DNA from: Choricystis sp. odSpoLacu1
Lineage: Eukaryota; Chlorophyta; Trebouxiophyceae
Direction: 5' to 3'
DNA length: 64,000 bases
NCBI GenBank assembly: GCA_958009055.1
Contig: OY253655.1
Location: 310,001 to 374,000 of the forward strand
Shown: positions 1 to 11,039 of the stretch, piece by piece
Numbering within the stretch: the first letter of the stretch is position 1
Layout of the letters: each line of letters opens with the position of its first letter
The notes under the pieces: generated by a model
Told to the model about the DNA's origin: nothing
The model's input: only the letters and a program-made list of their open reading frames with translations
The model's database searches: none
Position numbers and translations under genes: made by a program

Positions 1-258
1 GGCGGCGGCGGCTTCAGCTTCGGCTTTGGCTTTGGCCTCGGTTTCTGGGTCGGGGGTCGGGGCGTCGGGCGGGGCGTCGGCCGCGGGGGCGGTGGGCGCA
101 CCGTCTGCCTCGCCTTCAGCCGGCGCGGCTTTTGGTGTGGGCGCGGCGGCGGGCGCCGCGCCGTGTGCGGGCGCCGGGTCCGCTGCTTCCGTTGTCGATG
201 GCGGCGGCGCGGCCGCGCCGTTGGTGGCGGCGGCCGCGGCGTCGGAGTCGCTGGGCAT
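1..258 (-). CDS. N-terminus of an Ala/Pro/Glu-rich protein (partial)
   Basis: The frame reads from an ATG at 258 off the left edge for 86 codons with no stop. It begins MPSDSDAAAAATNG and is low complexity: Ala, Pro, Thr and acidic residues, ending in alternating Ala-Lys and Ala-Glu. No domain is visible, so no function can be given; such leaders are common as disordered N-terminal regions. The opposite strand is also open but gives only Ala/Gly strings. The gene diverges from the 2-oxoglutarate dehydrogenase gene on the right. The frame choice rests on the ATG and the charged, hydrophilic composition, so confidence is moderate. Confidence 0.45.
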   Translation of the reverse strand, partial: MPSDSDAAAAATNGAAAPPPSTTEAADPAPAHGAAPAAAPTPKAAPAEGEADGAPTAPAADAPPDAPTPDPETEAKAKAEAEAAAA

Positions 259-1322
259 GATGCAAGGAAGGGGAAACGAAAAACACGCCCGCTCCCTCTA
301 GCGCGCTGCTTTCAATCCCTCTGCGTCTTGAGGTCTAGGGTGTGAAGTGATAAGCTCTCAATATCATGCGGCGTGGGTGTAGAGATGCAGGCAGCGTGTC
401 TGGAGGGAGTTTGGGAGAGGAAACGAAAAAGCGCGTGAGCAAACGCACCGCCAACCAGAGCACCGCTGCGTCGCCACTCTAGCCCACACCCCGCCACAGC
501 GTGGTAAATCAGGCGCTTGTGGCCAGCTGCGGGGCCGGATCCAACAATCGCTGGCGGCCGTCCCCAGTCGTTGGGGAGGCGCACGCAACGAAGGAAAAAA
601 ACACGGGGCCGGAGCAAAAAAACAGGGCTCTGCGCTCGCACCACCACGTGCGCACGCTGCCATCCCCCCAGCGGCATCAATGGGATCAGCACTGCACGCA
701 TGGAGGGGGGCGCGGCGGCGCCAAGCGGTGGGAGAGGGAGGGCGCAGACCCCCGACGCGCGGTTCGGCGCGGCAAAACGAGTGTTTCGGGGGCGGATGCG
801 AGCTCACCTGGCCTTGCAATGCAGCTGTGGCTCCCTCACGTGGCCGGCGCGGTTGTGAGGGAGGGCCTGGCGGGGGTGGGGAGGCGTGGAACGCGGCCAA
901 AGCGCGCGGATGAGTGGGCGTGAAAACACACGAGAGCGCACCGGCAGCGACGGCCCGTTTGTTAAGGGGCGCGCCTTTTTCTCTGCCCACATCTCCTCTC
1001 CCCCTTTCCGTGCCCAGGCGTCTCGGCCTGTCCCCCGCGCCGCCCGCGACACCGCACACGGGTCCCCACCCCGTCCGTCGTTTGGCCTCACACGCGTGCC
1101 GACACGAGCGCGGCGCCCGTGTTTTCCGGGTGGCGAACAAAAAGGAGACGATTGGCGCGCTGCCGTTTCGTGCTGCTCCCCACCGCCGCCCTCGTCCCCC
1201 CTTTTGCCCGCGCTGACGGCCTGCAAGCGCTGACACGTGCTCGCATCCCGACGCAGTCGAGGAACGCGTGACGCGCCCACGCCTTTCGCCTGTGCCACCG
1301 CCCGCGCGTCATTCGCGTCGCC
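259..1322. promoter_or_regulatory. Divergent intergenic region, about 1.06 kb
   Basis: This stretch lies between two outward-facing start codons. The open frames in it on both strands are Arg/Pro/Gly-rich with no recognisable domain, and I read them as GC-driven chance frames. It carries CACGTG hexamers near 646, 837 and 1239, which match the plant and algal G-box core, but such words are expected often at this GC content. A terminal exon of the left gene cannot be excluded. Confidence 0.4.
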
Positions 1323-4300
1323 ATGCTGACCCTTGCAGCGCTGCGCTGGGCCCGCCGCGCGGCCCCTGCCGCCGCCTCGGCGACCGCCGCCCTGGCCCAC
1401 GCACGTGGGCATGCGCGCCTGTCCATGCTGACCCTGGCCCGGGGCGCCGCGTCGGCCGCCCCTCCCCCCCCCGCCGCCCGCCCCCACCCCCCTGCGCAAG
1501 CTCCAAGACTCCTTCCTGGACGGCACCTCCTCCACCTACATCGAGGAACTGGAGGAGCGGTACAGGGCAGACCCCTCCTCCGTCGACAAATCGTGGGCGG
1601 GCTTCTTCCGGGCGCTGGAGGCGGGGGTGCCGCCCGAAGCGGTGGCGGAAGCCTATGCGAGCTATGAAGCAGGCGAATCCGCCACCGCGCCACTCACCGC
1701 GGCCGCGCTGTCCAGCCAGACGATTCACGAGAGCATGAAGATTCTGCTGCTGGTGAGAGTGGGGAAGGGAGGGAAGGGAAAGAGGCGTGTGCGTGTGTTC
1801 TGATTCTCGTGTTGGTCTACCTCCCACCCCTTTTTCCTCCTTCCCCACCCACCCACCCCCCAGGTCCGCGCCTACCAAGTCAACGGCCACTTCATGGCCA
1901 CCCTGGACCCCCTCGGCCTGGACGACCGCGCGTCATCCGCGCCCCCGGAGCTGGACCCTGCCACTTATGGTTTTTCCGACGCCGACCTGGACCGCGAGTT
2001 CTACCTCGGCACCTGGAAGATGCGCGGCTTCCTCTCTGAAGACCGCCCCATCCGCACCCTGCGCGAAGTGCTGGCCAGGCTGCGGGAAGCCTACTGCGGC
2101 AACGTGGGGTACGAGTTCATGCACATCCCCGACCGCGCGCGCTGCAACTGGATCCGCGAGCGCGTCGAAACCCTGGAACCCCCTCGCTTCTCCCCAGACC
2201 GCAAGCGCCACATCCTGGACCGCCTCGCCTGGTCCGAGATGTTCGAGTCGTTCCTGGCGGCCAAGTATGCGGCGGCCAAGAGGTTTGGGTTGGAGGGGTG
2301 TGAAACTCTCATACCAGGCATGAAGGCTTTGATCGACCGCTCCGCCGAACTGGGCGTCGACTCCATCGTCATGGGCATGCCCCACCGGGGGCGGCTCAAC
2401 GTGCTGGCCAACGTGGTGCGCAAGCCGATGGCCCAGATCTTCTCCGAGTTTGCGGGGGTGAAACCCGGCGGGAGTGAGGGCGACTACCACGGGTCGGGGG
2501 ATGTGAAGTACCACCTGGGCACCTCGTACGACCGCCCCACCGTGTGCGGCAAGCGTGTCCACCTGTCGTTGCTGGCGAATCCGAGCCACCTGGAGGCGGT
2601 GGACCCGGTGCTGCTGGGTAAGGTACGCGCCAAGCAACACTTCACGGGCGACATCGACCGCTCGCGCACGCTGGGCGTCCTCCTGCACGGTGACGGCGCG
2701 TTTGCGGGCCAAGGCGTCGTCTACGAGACGCTGGACATGTCGGGGCTGCCGGAGTACACGACGGGGGGGACCATTCACATCATTGTGAACAACCAGGTGA
2801 GATGGAGTGGAGGGGGTGGTGAGGGAGAGAGAAAGAAAAAAACGACACACACACACCACCACCACCACCTCCCCACCCATCCACCCCCTTCCAAATCAAT
2901 CAGGTGGCCTTCACCACCGACCCCCGCAAATCGCGCTCCTCCCCCTACTGCACCGACGTCGCCAAAGCCCTGAACGCCCCCATCCTGCACGTAAACGGCG
3001 ACGACGTCGAAGCCGTCATCCGCGCCATGGAGATGGCGGCCGAGTGGCGGGCCGCCTGGAAGACGGACGTCGTCGTCGACATCGTGTGCTACCGGCGGCA
3101 CGGCCACAACGAGATTGATGAACCCATGTTCACGCAGCCGCTGATGTACCGCGCGATCAAAAAACACACCGACCCCTTCCGCCTGTACCAACAGAAACTG
3201 TTGAAAGAGGGGGTCGTCACCCAGCCCGACATCGACACTGTGTGCGATGCCGTCACCAAGGTCATGCAGGAAGAGTTTGAGCGGGCCAAGGATTACGTGC
3301 CGGCCGCGCGCGACTGGCTGTCGTCCTACTGGGAAGGGTTCCACGGCCCCAACCAACTGTCCCGCATCCGCAACACGGGCGTCCCCATGGATGTGCTGAA
3401 GACGGTGGGGGCGGCTGTCACCAAGCTACCGGAGTGGTTGACGCCGCACAAACAGATCGCACGCGTGTACGACGCGCGGCGCGCGGCAATCGAAAACGGC
3501 ACCGGCGTCGACTGGGCCCTCGCCGAAGCCCTCGCCTTTGGCACCCTCCTCTCCGAAGGCAACCACGTGCGCCTGTCAGGCCAGGACGTGGAGCGCGGTA
3601 CCTTCTCCCACCGCCACTCCGTCGTGCACGACCAGGAGAGCGGCGAGCGCTACACGCCGCTGGCCCACGTGTTTGACGGCCAGCCCGCGGGTCAGTTTAC
3701 CGTCTCGAACTCGTCCCTGTCCGAGTTTGGGGTGCTGGGCTTTGAGCTGGGGTACGCGCTGGAGAACCCAAACGCGCTGGTGCTGTGGGAGGCCCAGGTA
3801 TGGATGGGAGAGAGAGGAGATGGGGGTGGAGAGAGAGAGAGAAACAAGCAGACGCGTTTTTTTTTTTTAACCCACCCTTTTCCCCCCTCCCTACACACAG
3901 TTTGGCGACTTTGCCAACGGCGCCCAAGTCATCTTCGATCAGTTCCTGTGCTCGGGTGAAGCCAAGTGGCTGCGCCAGAACGGGTTGACGGTGCTGCTGC
4001 CGCACGGGTACGACGGCCAAGGCCCCGAACACTCGTCCGCCCGCCTGGAACGCTTCCTCCAGATGTCGGATGAGAATCCCTACACCCTGCCTGACGTCGA
4101 CCACTCGCAGTGGAGTGTAGGCGGCCACCTGGGCGCCCAGGTCCAGTCGTCCAACTGGCAGGTCGCGAATGTCACCACGCCCGCCAACTACTTCCACCTG
4201 CTGCGCCGCCAGCTGCACCGCTCCTTCCGCAAGCCGTTGGTCGTGATGGCGCCCAAGAACCTGTTGCGCCACCCGGCGGCCAAGTCGGACCTCGCAGAGT

Positions 4301-4782
4301 TTGACGACGTGGCCGACGACGCTGGGATCGCAGGCGTGCGCTTCAAGCGGCTGATCATGGACACGGGGGCCACCGACCGGTCGCCCCACCCCGACCCCGT
4401 GCCCTCCGTCAAACGCCTGGTGTTGTGCAGTGGCAAGATCTACTACGAACTTGCGGCCGAGCGCGAGCGGTTGGGTGTTGTGAACGACGTCGCCATTGTG
4501 CGCGTCGAGCAGCTCACCCCCTTCCCCTTTGACCTGGTGGCCCGCGAACTGCGCCGCTACCCCGCCGCCGAAGTCATGTGGGCGCAGGAGGAGCCGCTCA
4601 ACCAGGGCGCGTACACGCACGTGGCCCCCCGCCTCAAGACGTGCATGCAGGCCGACGGGCGCAGCGTGCCGCACCAGATCGCGTACGCGGGGCGCGCACG
4701 CTCGGCGGCGACGGCCACCGGGTTTGCCGAAGTGCACGCCAAGGAGCAGGCCCAGCTGCTGGCGGACGCGTTGACGCTGTGA
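1323..4782 (+). CDS. OGDH: 2-oxoglutarate dehydrogenase E1 component, mitochondrial
   Basis: Thiamine-diphosphate-dependent E1 of the 2-oxoglutarate dehydrogenase complex of the TCA cycle, in the mitochondrial matrix. Exons are 1323-1752, 1864-2796, 2904-3797 and 3901-4782, all joined in phase 0, giving about 1045 residues, the usual family length. The first 45 residues are Ala/Arg-rich without acidic residues, as in a mitochondrial presequence. The E1 N-terminal segment follows ([19 protein letters not shown]), then the core with [17 protein letters not shown], the metal/ThDP region around GDGAFAGQG and IVNNQ, and the transketolase-like C-terminal half with [17 protein letters not shown] and [13 protein letters not shown]. 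The presequence frame and the E1 frame differ by one base; the switch falls in or near the 9-C run at 1464-1472, and dropping one C joins them. The alternative is an unseen small intron. Identity is certain; only the first 60 residues are in doubt. Confidence 0.95.
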
Positions 4783-4924
4783 AGAGTGTGTGTGTGTGGA
4801 GGAAAAGAGAGGGTTTTTTTTATTTTGCGTTTCTTTCGTTAGGCGAGTGTCAAAGAGGGGCAAAAAACACACAACAAGGGAGGGTTTCCCAGGTACAGGA
4901 CGGAAGGCAGCAACACTTTCACAT

Positions 4925-6914
4925 TCACGCCCCTCCCACCAGCGCGGGGTCGCCCCCGCGCGCCGCGGCCGCCAGCGCGGCCGCGAGCGGCACGTCGGGC
5001 AGACCGTCGTCGCGGTCGCTGCCCACCCCCGCCGCATCATCCGCCAGAGCGGCCGCCAGCAGGTCGGCTGTGAGAGCATCCCCTGGCTTGAGTCCCAGGG
5101 CTGCGTGGTAGGCGTCGGCCGCGCCGCGGGGGTCGCCGGCCAGGTGGCGGGTGAGCCCCAGCGCAGAGTGTGTGCCCGCTTCACGCGGCGCCAACGCCAG
5201 CGCCGCCTCATACGCGGCTTCCGCGTCCGCCAGGGCGCCCTGCTTGCGCAGGGCGTGGCCCAGGGCCACCAGGGTGGGCTCCCACACGGCGGGAACGGGG
5301 GAGGGGACGCGGTCCAGGGCGGCGCGCAGCCAACGCTCTGCGGCGGCCGCGTCGCCGCGCCGCAGCGCGGCGACGCCCGCTTCGTGGCAAGGCAGGGGGT
5401 CGTCGGGGCAGCGTTCATGGGTGGACGCTAACAGAGCGTCTGCCAGGCCGGCGTGGCCCATGCGGCCGGCTTCGACCGCCATGCCGACGAGGGGGGCGGC
5501 CGCGCCCGGCGCTCGGCGGGAGGCAGCACGATACGCGGCGACCGCGTGGTCGGATTCATCGGCGGCGGCCGCAGCAGCACCCAACCCGCCCCAGGCGGGC
5601 GCGTGGCGAGGGTTGAGGCGGACGGCGCGGGCAAAGTGGCGCCGCGCGGCGGCGGGGGCGGAGGCTGTCAGATAGTAACACCCCGCCGCGTACCATCCAT
5701 TCGCGTCAGACGCGTCTGCCGCGATCAGAGCATGCGCCCTCGCAAACAAGTCAGTCTTGCGCCCAAGGTCGACGCAGGCGGCCAGGTATGGGAGCAGGGG
5801 TTGGGGGGCGGCCGGGTCTCGGTCGAGCGCGGTCGCCGCGAGCGCGGCAGCCGACCGCGCGTCCCCCGTCGCGTGCAGCGCCGCCGCGCGCGCGCCCACG
5901 ACGTCTGCGGAGGCAGCCAGGCCGTGGCCTGTGGTGGTGCAGACGCCGCTGCCGCCATCCGCAGACGGGGTGCGCGCCATGGCGCGCGTGACTCGGCGCG
6001 CGGTCGACGACGGCGACACGGTCGCGGCCGCGTGCGGGGGGGCCGCGCGGCGGCGAGGAAGCCTCGGCAACCTGCGCTGCCTCTGCCGGCGCTTCCAGCC
6101 GGTCCAGGGCTGCATTGCGAGCGGCATCAGCAGCCGCCCCCCCTCCCCCCGCCCGGGCGGCGTAGAGGTCGGCAAGCCACGCGTCGCGCGGCGCAAGGGC
6201 GGACGCCAGCGACGCCAACAACGCCGCCTCCTCCCCGGGCGGCAGCAGCCGACCCGCCGCCACCTCGTCAAACGCGTCCACGCAGGTGGGGTCGGCCCGC
6301 AGGGCGGCCACAAAGGCGGAAGCCGCGGCGGCCGGGTCGTCAAGCGCGGCCGCCGCGCGGCCGCGTAGCAGCCAGGCTTCCGCCTCGACAGCGGCGTCCG
6401 AGGCCGCCTCGGACGGGGATTGCACCCCCGCCGACACTTCAGTGCCGTCCCCCAGGCACTCCAGCACGTCCTCCCACCTGCCGAGGGAGGCAAGGCAGCG
6501 GGCGACGAGCCCGCGCACGCGGGGGTCGCGCGCAGTGGGCCCCCCCGCCGGGTCCAGGGCCGCCAGCGCGCGGCGGGGGGCGCCCGTCAGCAGGTGGGCG
6601 TGGGCCAGCAGGACGGCGTCGGCGGTGGTGGAGCCTGTGAGGTTGGGGGTTGGCATCGCGCGGTCTTTGTTTTTCGCGGGGGGGCGCGCCGCCCCTCTCC
6701 TTTGCCTCTCCTCCCTCCCATACACACACACACACACACACACACTGGCCTTCACAAACACACACTCACCTTCCAACGACGCCAGCTGCTCCGCGAAAAA
6801 GACGGCCCCGCTGTACGCGTGGCGCGCGAGCGCGTCATGCGCGAGGCCGCGCAGGCGGGACGCCAGGGGATGCGTGGAGGGGGCGGGCCAGGCTTGGTCC
6901 ATTGGGGTCATCAT
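4925..6914 (-). CDS. CDC16: Anaphase-promoting complex subunit 6 (CDC16), TPR protein
   Basis: Scaffold subunit of the APC/C ubiquitin ligase, which drives mitotic exit. Exons are 6914-6770 and 6634-4925, about 617 residues. Exon 1 carries the family N-terminus (LRGLAHDALARHAYSGAVFFAEQL), where the homologs have an A-x-F-F-A-[DE] motif. The second exon starts with a tetratricopeptide repeat, and a long TPR array fills the C-terminal half, for example NGWYAAGCYYLTA, HAPAWGGLGAAAA and GTHSALGLTRHLAGD. The N- and C-terminal halves lie in different frames. They join if one base is removed from the 7-G run at 6036-6042 (a C run in the mRNA), in a poorly conserved spacer. The start is one of two adjacent ATGs. 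It shares a 195-base divergent promoter with the carboxypeptidase on the right and converges on OGDH. CDC16 is preferred over the other TPR subunits CDC23 and CDC27 because of the N-terminal motif. Confidence 0.8.
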
Positions 6915-7109
6915 GAAGGGAGCGGCTGTGAGGAAGCAGACGTGGGGGCGCACGCAGAGGATCCCCCGACTTTTTTTTTGCTCGACCAAAGTGATTGGAG
7001 CGCCTCTCGTTTTCGACCAAACAAAAACCGCCGTCTCCTTTCTCTGCGGTCTCATTTGAGCACGCACGCGCGGGGGCACCACACACTCCCCCCCTCTTCC
7101 TCACGCTGC

Positions 7110-8766
7110 ATGGTTTTCGCTGCCTCCGGCCGCGCCGTGCGCAGCCTCGCTCCCTCCCTGGTCGCGCCGCCGCCGCGTGCCGCGCCGTCGCCGCACGCGA
7201 TTGGGTTGCGCTCGCCCCCCCGCCGCGACGTCATGGCGCGCGTGGACACAAAGTGAGTGGCGTGAGGCCAGAGTGTGGTCGAGGAGGGAGGTGCGTGTGT
7301 GTGTACGGGGACGAGAGGGAAGGGGACGCGTTTTTGATCACCTCCCCTCACCCTCTCTCCCTCTCCAACTCACACAGGTGGGCCACCGGGTCGGCATCCC
7401 CGTCCGCGTCGAGCGGCGCGTTCAACTCCGAGATTTTCATCAACTCAAATTTTGACTCGGGTAAGGAGGAGGAAGTGGTTTGGGTGGTGTCTGTGTGCGC
7501 GCGCGTTTTTCTATCCTCCTCACACTCCCTCCCCAAATCCTAGGCAACATCGAAGCCGTCAGCGTCGGCAACTCCACCGAGCACGGCGTGACGCATGACA
7601 TCACGCTGAACATCCATGCCGACCCCTACTGCGAGGCGGAGGGCACGTCACACTTTCAGTGGTTTCATTACCGTGTGTCTGGCGCCAAAGAGGAACGCCT
7701 GCGCATGCGCATCCTGAACGCGGGCAAGGCGTCGTTCCCCGACGGCTGGACCCCGCGCGGTGCGGACTATCGGGCGGTGGCGTCGTACGATCGGGAGGAC
7801 TGGTTCAGGGTGCCCACCAGCTATGGCGCGGCATCGGGTGTCCTCACCATCGACCACACCCCCGCCCGGGACGCCTGCTACTACGCCCTGGCCCCACCCT
7901 ACACGTTTGAACGCCACAACTCGCTCATTGCGGAGATGCAGGCGAGGGATGGTGTCGTCCTGGAGATGGTGGGCGAAACACTCGACGGCCACGACCTCGA
8001 TGTTCTCCGCGTCGGCCCCCTGGACGACCCGGCGCGCCCCCGCGTCTGGATCCTGGCGAGGCAGCACCCGGGGGAGACTCCCGCCGAATGGTTTGCGGAG
8101 GGGTTGTTGAGGCGGCTGCTGGACCCCGCCGACGCGACCGGCCGCGCCGCGCGCGCGGCCGCCACCTTCTTCATCGTGCCAAACTGCAACCCGGACGGCA
8201 CGTGGCGCGGCCACCTGCGCACCAACGCGGCGGGCGTCAACCTGAACCGGTGCTGGGACGGGTCGGCGGATGCTGAGACCGCGCCCGAAGTCATCGCGAT
8301 TGCCCGCCTCATGGACACGCACGGCGTCGACTTCCTGTGCGATGTGCACGCGGATGAAGCCACGCCCGCCGTGTTTGCGGCGGGGTGTGAGGGGGTGCCA
8401 AGCTTCACGCCTGAACTGGACGCGATTCAGTCGCGCTTCTACGACACGCTGCACGTTGTGTGCCCTGAATTCCAAATGAGGATTGGGTATGGGCGCACCG
8501 CCCCCGGGCGCGCCAACCTGGCCATCTGCAAGAATGCGGTGGCGGAGAGGTTCAACGCGCGGTACGCTGAGGATGCGGCTCGCTCTGGCGCGCCCCGGCG
8601 CCACGCTCTCGCGATGACGCTCGAGATGCCCTTCTCCGACTGCGTCTGCGCGCCCGACGCGAGGGTGGGGTGGTCGGCGGAGCGGTCGTTCGAGTTTGGG
8701 AAGGACTATTTGGGGGCCATTCTGGATGTGTTGCCGCTGCTGCGGCCGGGGAGTGGGGGCAAGTGA
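7110..8766 (+). CDS. M14 family zinc carboxypeptidase, cytosolic carboxypeptidase-like
   Basis: Exons 7110-7252, 7378-7460 and 7544-8766 give about 482 residues. An Arg/Ala/Pro-rich leader of about 45 residues may target an organelle. An N-terminal beta-sandwich of the kind seen in cytosolic carboxypeptidases follows (NIEAVSVGN, HFQWFHYRVSG, YTFERHNSLI). The M14 catalytic domain has the zinc ligands His and Glu in RQHPGETPAEW and the second His in CDVHADE, substrate-binding NPDG and NLNRCW, and the catalytic Glu in MTLEMPFSDC. The layout matches the M14B (Nna1/CCP) and bacterial PaCCP-like group, whose eukaryotic members remove Glu from tubulin or other tails. The substrate here is unknown; the leader argues against a simple tubulin deglutamylase. 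Its promoter is shared with CDC16. Confidence 0.85.
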
Positions 8767-8931
8767 TGTGGGGAAGGGAGAGGTTTTTTTTTCTGTTGAG
8801 GTTTTCGTGGATGTCGCCGCTGCTGCGGCCAGCAAGCGCGGGCACTTGAGAAGAGGTTTTTGAGAGCGTGAGACGAAGGGTGCAAAACAAAACAATTCAC
8901 ACAAGAGAGGCGGGACCCCCTGTTCTCCTTT

Positions 8932-9582
8932 TCATTGAGCGTAATCACCCATCCTCAAGCCGCACACCAGGTACATCCCCTTCCACGGCCCCCCCTCATC
9001 ACACCGCGTCATGATGATGGACATCCGGCGCGGGGTGCCTCCGTCTGCGAGGACGTCCACCGCCTGTATGGCTGTCTTGCCGCCGCGCCCGCCGAACGCC
9101 GTCGGTCCCACTAGTGCCACTTCAGCTGCGGTGGCGAACGACGCAGCGGGACCATCCCGCGTCACTTGCTCCACAAACTGGTCGCACGTGAGCCACACCT
9201 CCTTGGCGTGCCAGGAGCGAGCGCGCCGACTTGATGCCGCGTCAACAGGCGCGCCCACCCCCGCGTCTTGGGGCAGCGTGAACAGGAATGCACACCTGGG
9301 CCCCGCGCCCTGCACCGGCGTGTCGGGGCGCCACAGGGTGGCCACCACGGCGGCCGCCACCGCGGACGGGGGCAGCAGGGGGGAGGGGGCGGTGGGTGGA
9401 GGCAACAGCGACGGGTCGAGCAGGAGGGTTCTCGCGAGTTCCGCGGCCACGGGGCAGGAGGGGTCGGCGTCTGGGGCTGAGGCACGCTGGGTTGTGACGC
9501 GTGGCCGGGTGACGCATGCCGCCTCGCCTCTGCAGCGGGGCGGAGGGCGTGGCGGCGGCCGGAGGTTTTTTGTCAAAAGCAT
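8932..9582 (-). CDS. Unrecognised protein with a possible organelle leader
   Basis: A single open frame of 216 residues from an ATG at 9582. I do not recognise the family. The first 40 residues are Pro/Arg/Thr-rich with few acids, like a transit peptide. The middle and C-terminal parts look like a folded domain rather than GC noise: Trp, Phe, Tyr and Met are present in blocks such as CAFLFTLPQDAG, HAKEVWLTCDQFVEQV and KGMYLVCGLRMGDYAQ. The start is only 100 bases from the oppositely oriented PIH1 gene, so the two probably share a bidirectional promoter. It converges on the carboxypeptidase 165 bases to the left. An upstream coding exon cannot be excluded. Confidence 0.6.
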   Translation of the reverse strand: MLLTKNLRPPPRPPPRCRGEAACVTRPRVTTQRASAPDADPSCPVAAELARTLLLDPSLLPPPTAPSPLLPPSAVAAAVVATLWRPDTPVQGAGPRCAFLFTLPQDAGVGAPVDAASSRRARSWHAKEVWLTCDQFVEQVTRDGPAASFATAAEVALVGPTAFGGRGGKTAIQAVDVLADGGTPRRMSIIMTRCDEGGPWKGMYLVCGLRMGDYAQ

Positions 9583-9682
9583 TGATCAAGTGTGGCTTGA
9601 GAAATCGGTCCACAGAACTTTTTTGTTTTTTTCTGCCGTGAATTGGGGGGCGCGACCACCCCCCACACCTGCTGCCCACACC

Positions 9683-10941
9683 ATGGACATCGACCTCGCG
9701 GTGTGTTGGTGGAGGAGGGGAGGCCAACGCGTGCGTCGCACCAAAGAAGAAAGCACACAAATTTGCTAACCCCTCCCTCCCTCTGCGCAGGACCTTGCCC
9801 GCGCGGCCGCGTCGGACGACGATCCACCCTCCCTCCCCGTCCCAGACTTTGTACCGACCCCGGGCTTTGTCGTCAAGACGGCGGCCGAGGATGAGGCGGC
9901 AGCCTTGACGATCTCGCCTTTGCCTTTATCAAAAGTTTTCATCAACGTGTGTGGTGCGCCCGCCGTGCCACCCCCTCCCGGCTGGGGCGTCGCAGGCGAC
10001 CCCGTCCCCCCGCCGGCTGCACTACGCGCACTCCAGTCCGCTGCTGACGCGGGGGGCGGCCCCGACGCGGCTGCGACTGCAGCCGCAGAGCCCGCGCTCT
10101 GCTTCCCTCTCAGCGCGGGGGTACCCCGCGCCACCACCGACGCCAAAGGAGCCCCCGCCACCGCGGTGGATGTCGTGTTTCATGATGTTGTGCTGGCTGG
10201 GGCGGCGGGTGGAGGGTGAGTGGGGGGTGGGGGGGGATCGGTGTGCGTATAGTTGTGGTTTTTGGGGAGCCGCACAGAGACGACGCTCTTCTCTCTCACG
10301 CTCTTCTCTGCTGTGCCCGTCCCCCCTCCCCACCCAAAAAACTGGCGCGAGTCCCCCCCCTCTCCCCCTTCAGCCCCGTCAAACTGTACGCCATTGAACT
10401 CGCCCTGGACGCCGCGGAACGCGCCCTGGGCGTCGCGCTGTCGCGTGCCACCCGCCTGCCCTCCGCGCGGTTTGCGGGGGGGGCGCCCGGCTGCCACGTG
10501 CCCGCCCGGGCGGCGCCGATGGTGGCGCGAGCGTCGTCGCAGCACAAGAGTGGAGCTGCTGAGGCCGTGGCGAGGCCGCGTGGTGTGGAAGAGGTGGCTG
10601 CTGCTGGTGCTCCCTCTGTGCCTGCGCCTCCGCCGCCTCCTCCTCCGCCTTGCGTCACCTGGCTGCGCCCGGACGGCGCCGCCACAGGCCCCGTCACCAG
10701 CGCCCGGATAACCATCACCCTGCCCCCCGGCCCTTCCACCGGCCCGCTGCGCGTGACCGCGACGACGGACGGCCGCGTGCGCGTGGCGCGCAGCGCGACC
10801 TGCCTCGCCGACACCTCCCTGCCGCTGGGGCTGACCGCGTCCGCCGCGACGGCCCGCCTGGAGGAGGGGGCACGCGTGCTGGTGGTGGAGGCGCCGGTGG
10901 CGAGTGTGGACGAGGTGGTGGCTGGGTGGGCGGCAGCGTGA
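9683..10941 (+). CDS. PIH1 domain protein (R2TP / dynein-assembly co-chaperone family)
   Basis: PIH1 proteins bind HSP90-R2TP and help assemble snoRNPs, PIKK kinases, RNA polymerases or axonemal dynein. Exons are 9683-9700 (six codons only), 9791-10215 and 10374-10941, 336 residues. The PIH1 N-domain is clear: PGFVVKT, then KVFINVCGAPAVP, then FPLSAGVPRATTDAKGAPAT and VDVVFHDVVLAGA. A conserved YAIELALDAAERALG segment follows, then a linker and a C-terminal beta-rich region (about 230-336) where family members have a CS-like domain. I cannot decide between PIH1D1-type and the ciliary members (PIH1D2, PIH1D3, DNAAF2). The start is set by the ATG directly before the first donor site. Confidence 0.8.
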
Positions 10942-11039
10942 GAGAGGGGAAAAGTGAGTGCGAGCGCTCAACACAAGCACTGAAGCGTTTTTTTTTGTTT
11001 TCCGGCGTCGCCACACCGTCCCTCTGCCTCCGCCACGCC

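Noticed and set aside
3697..5418. A 573-codon minus-strand frame
   Set aside because: It overlaps OGDH exon 4 in antisense and CDC16 in the wrong frame, and contains intron sequence.
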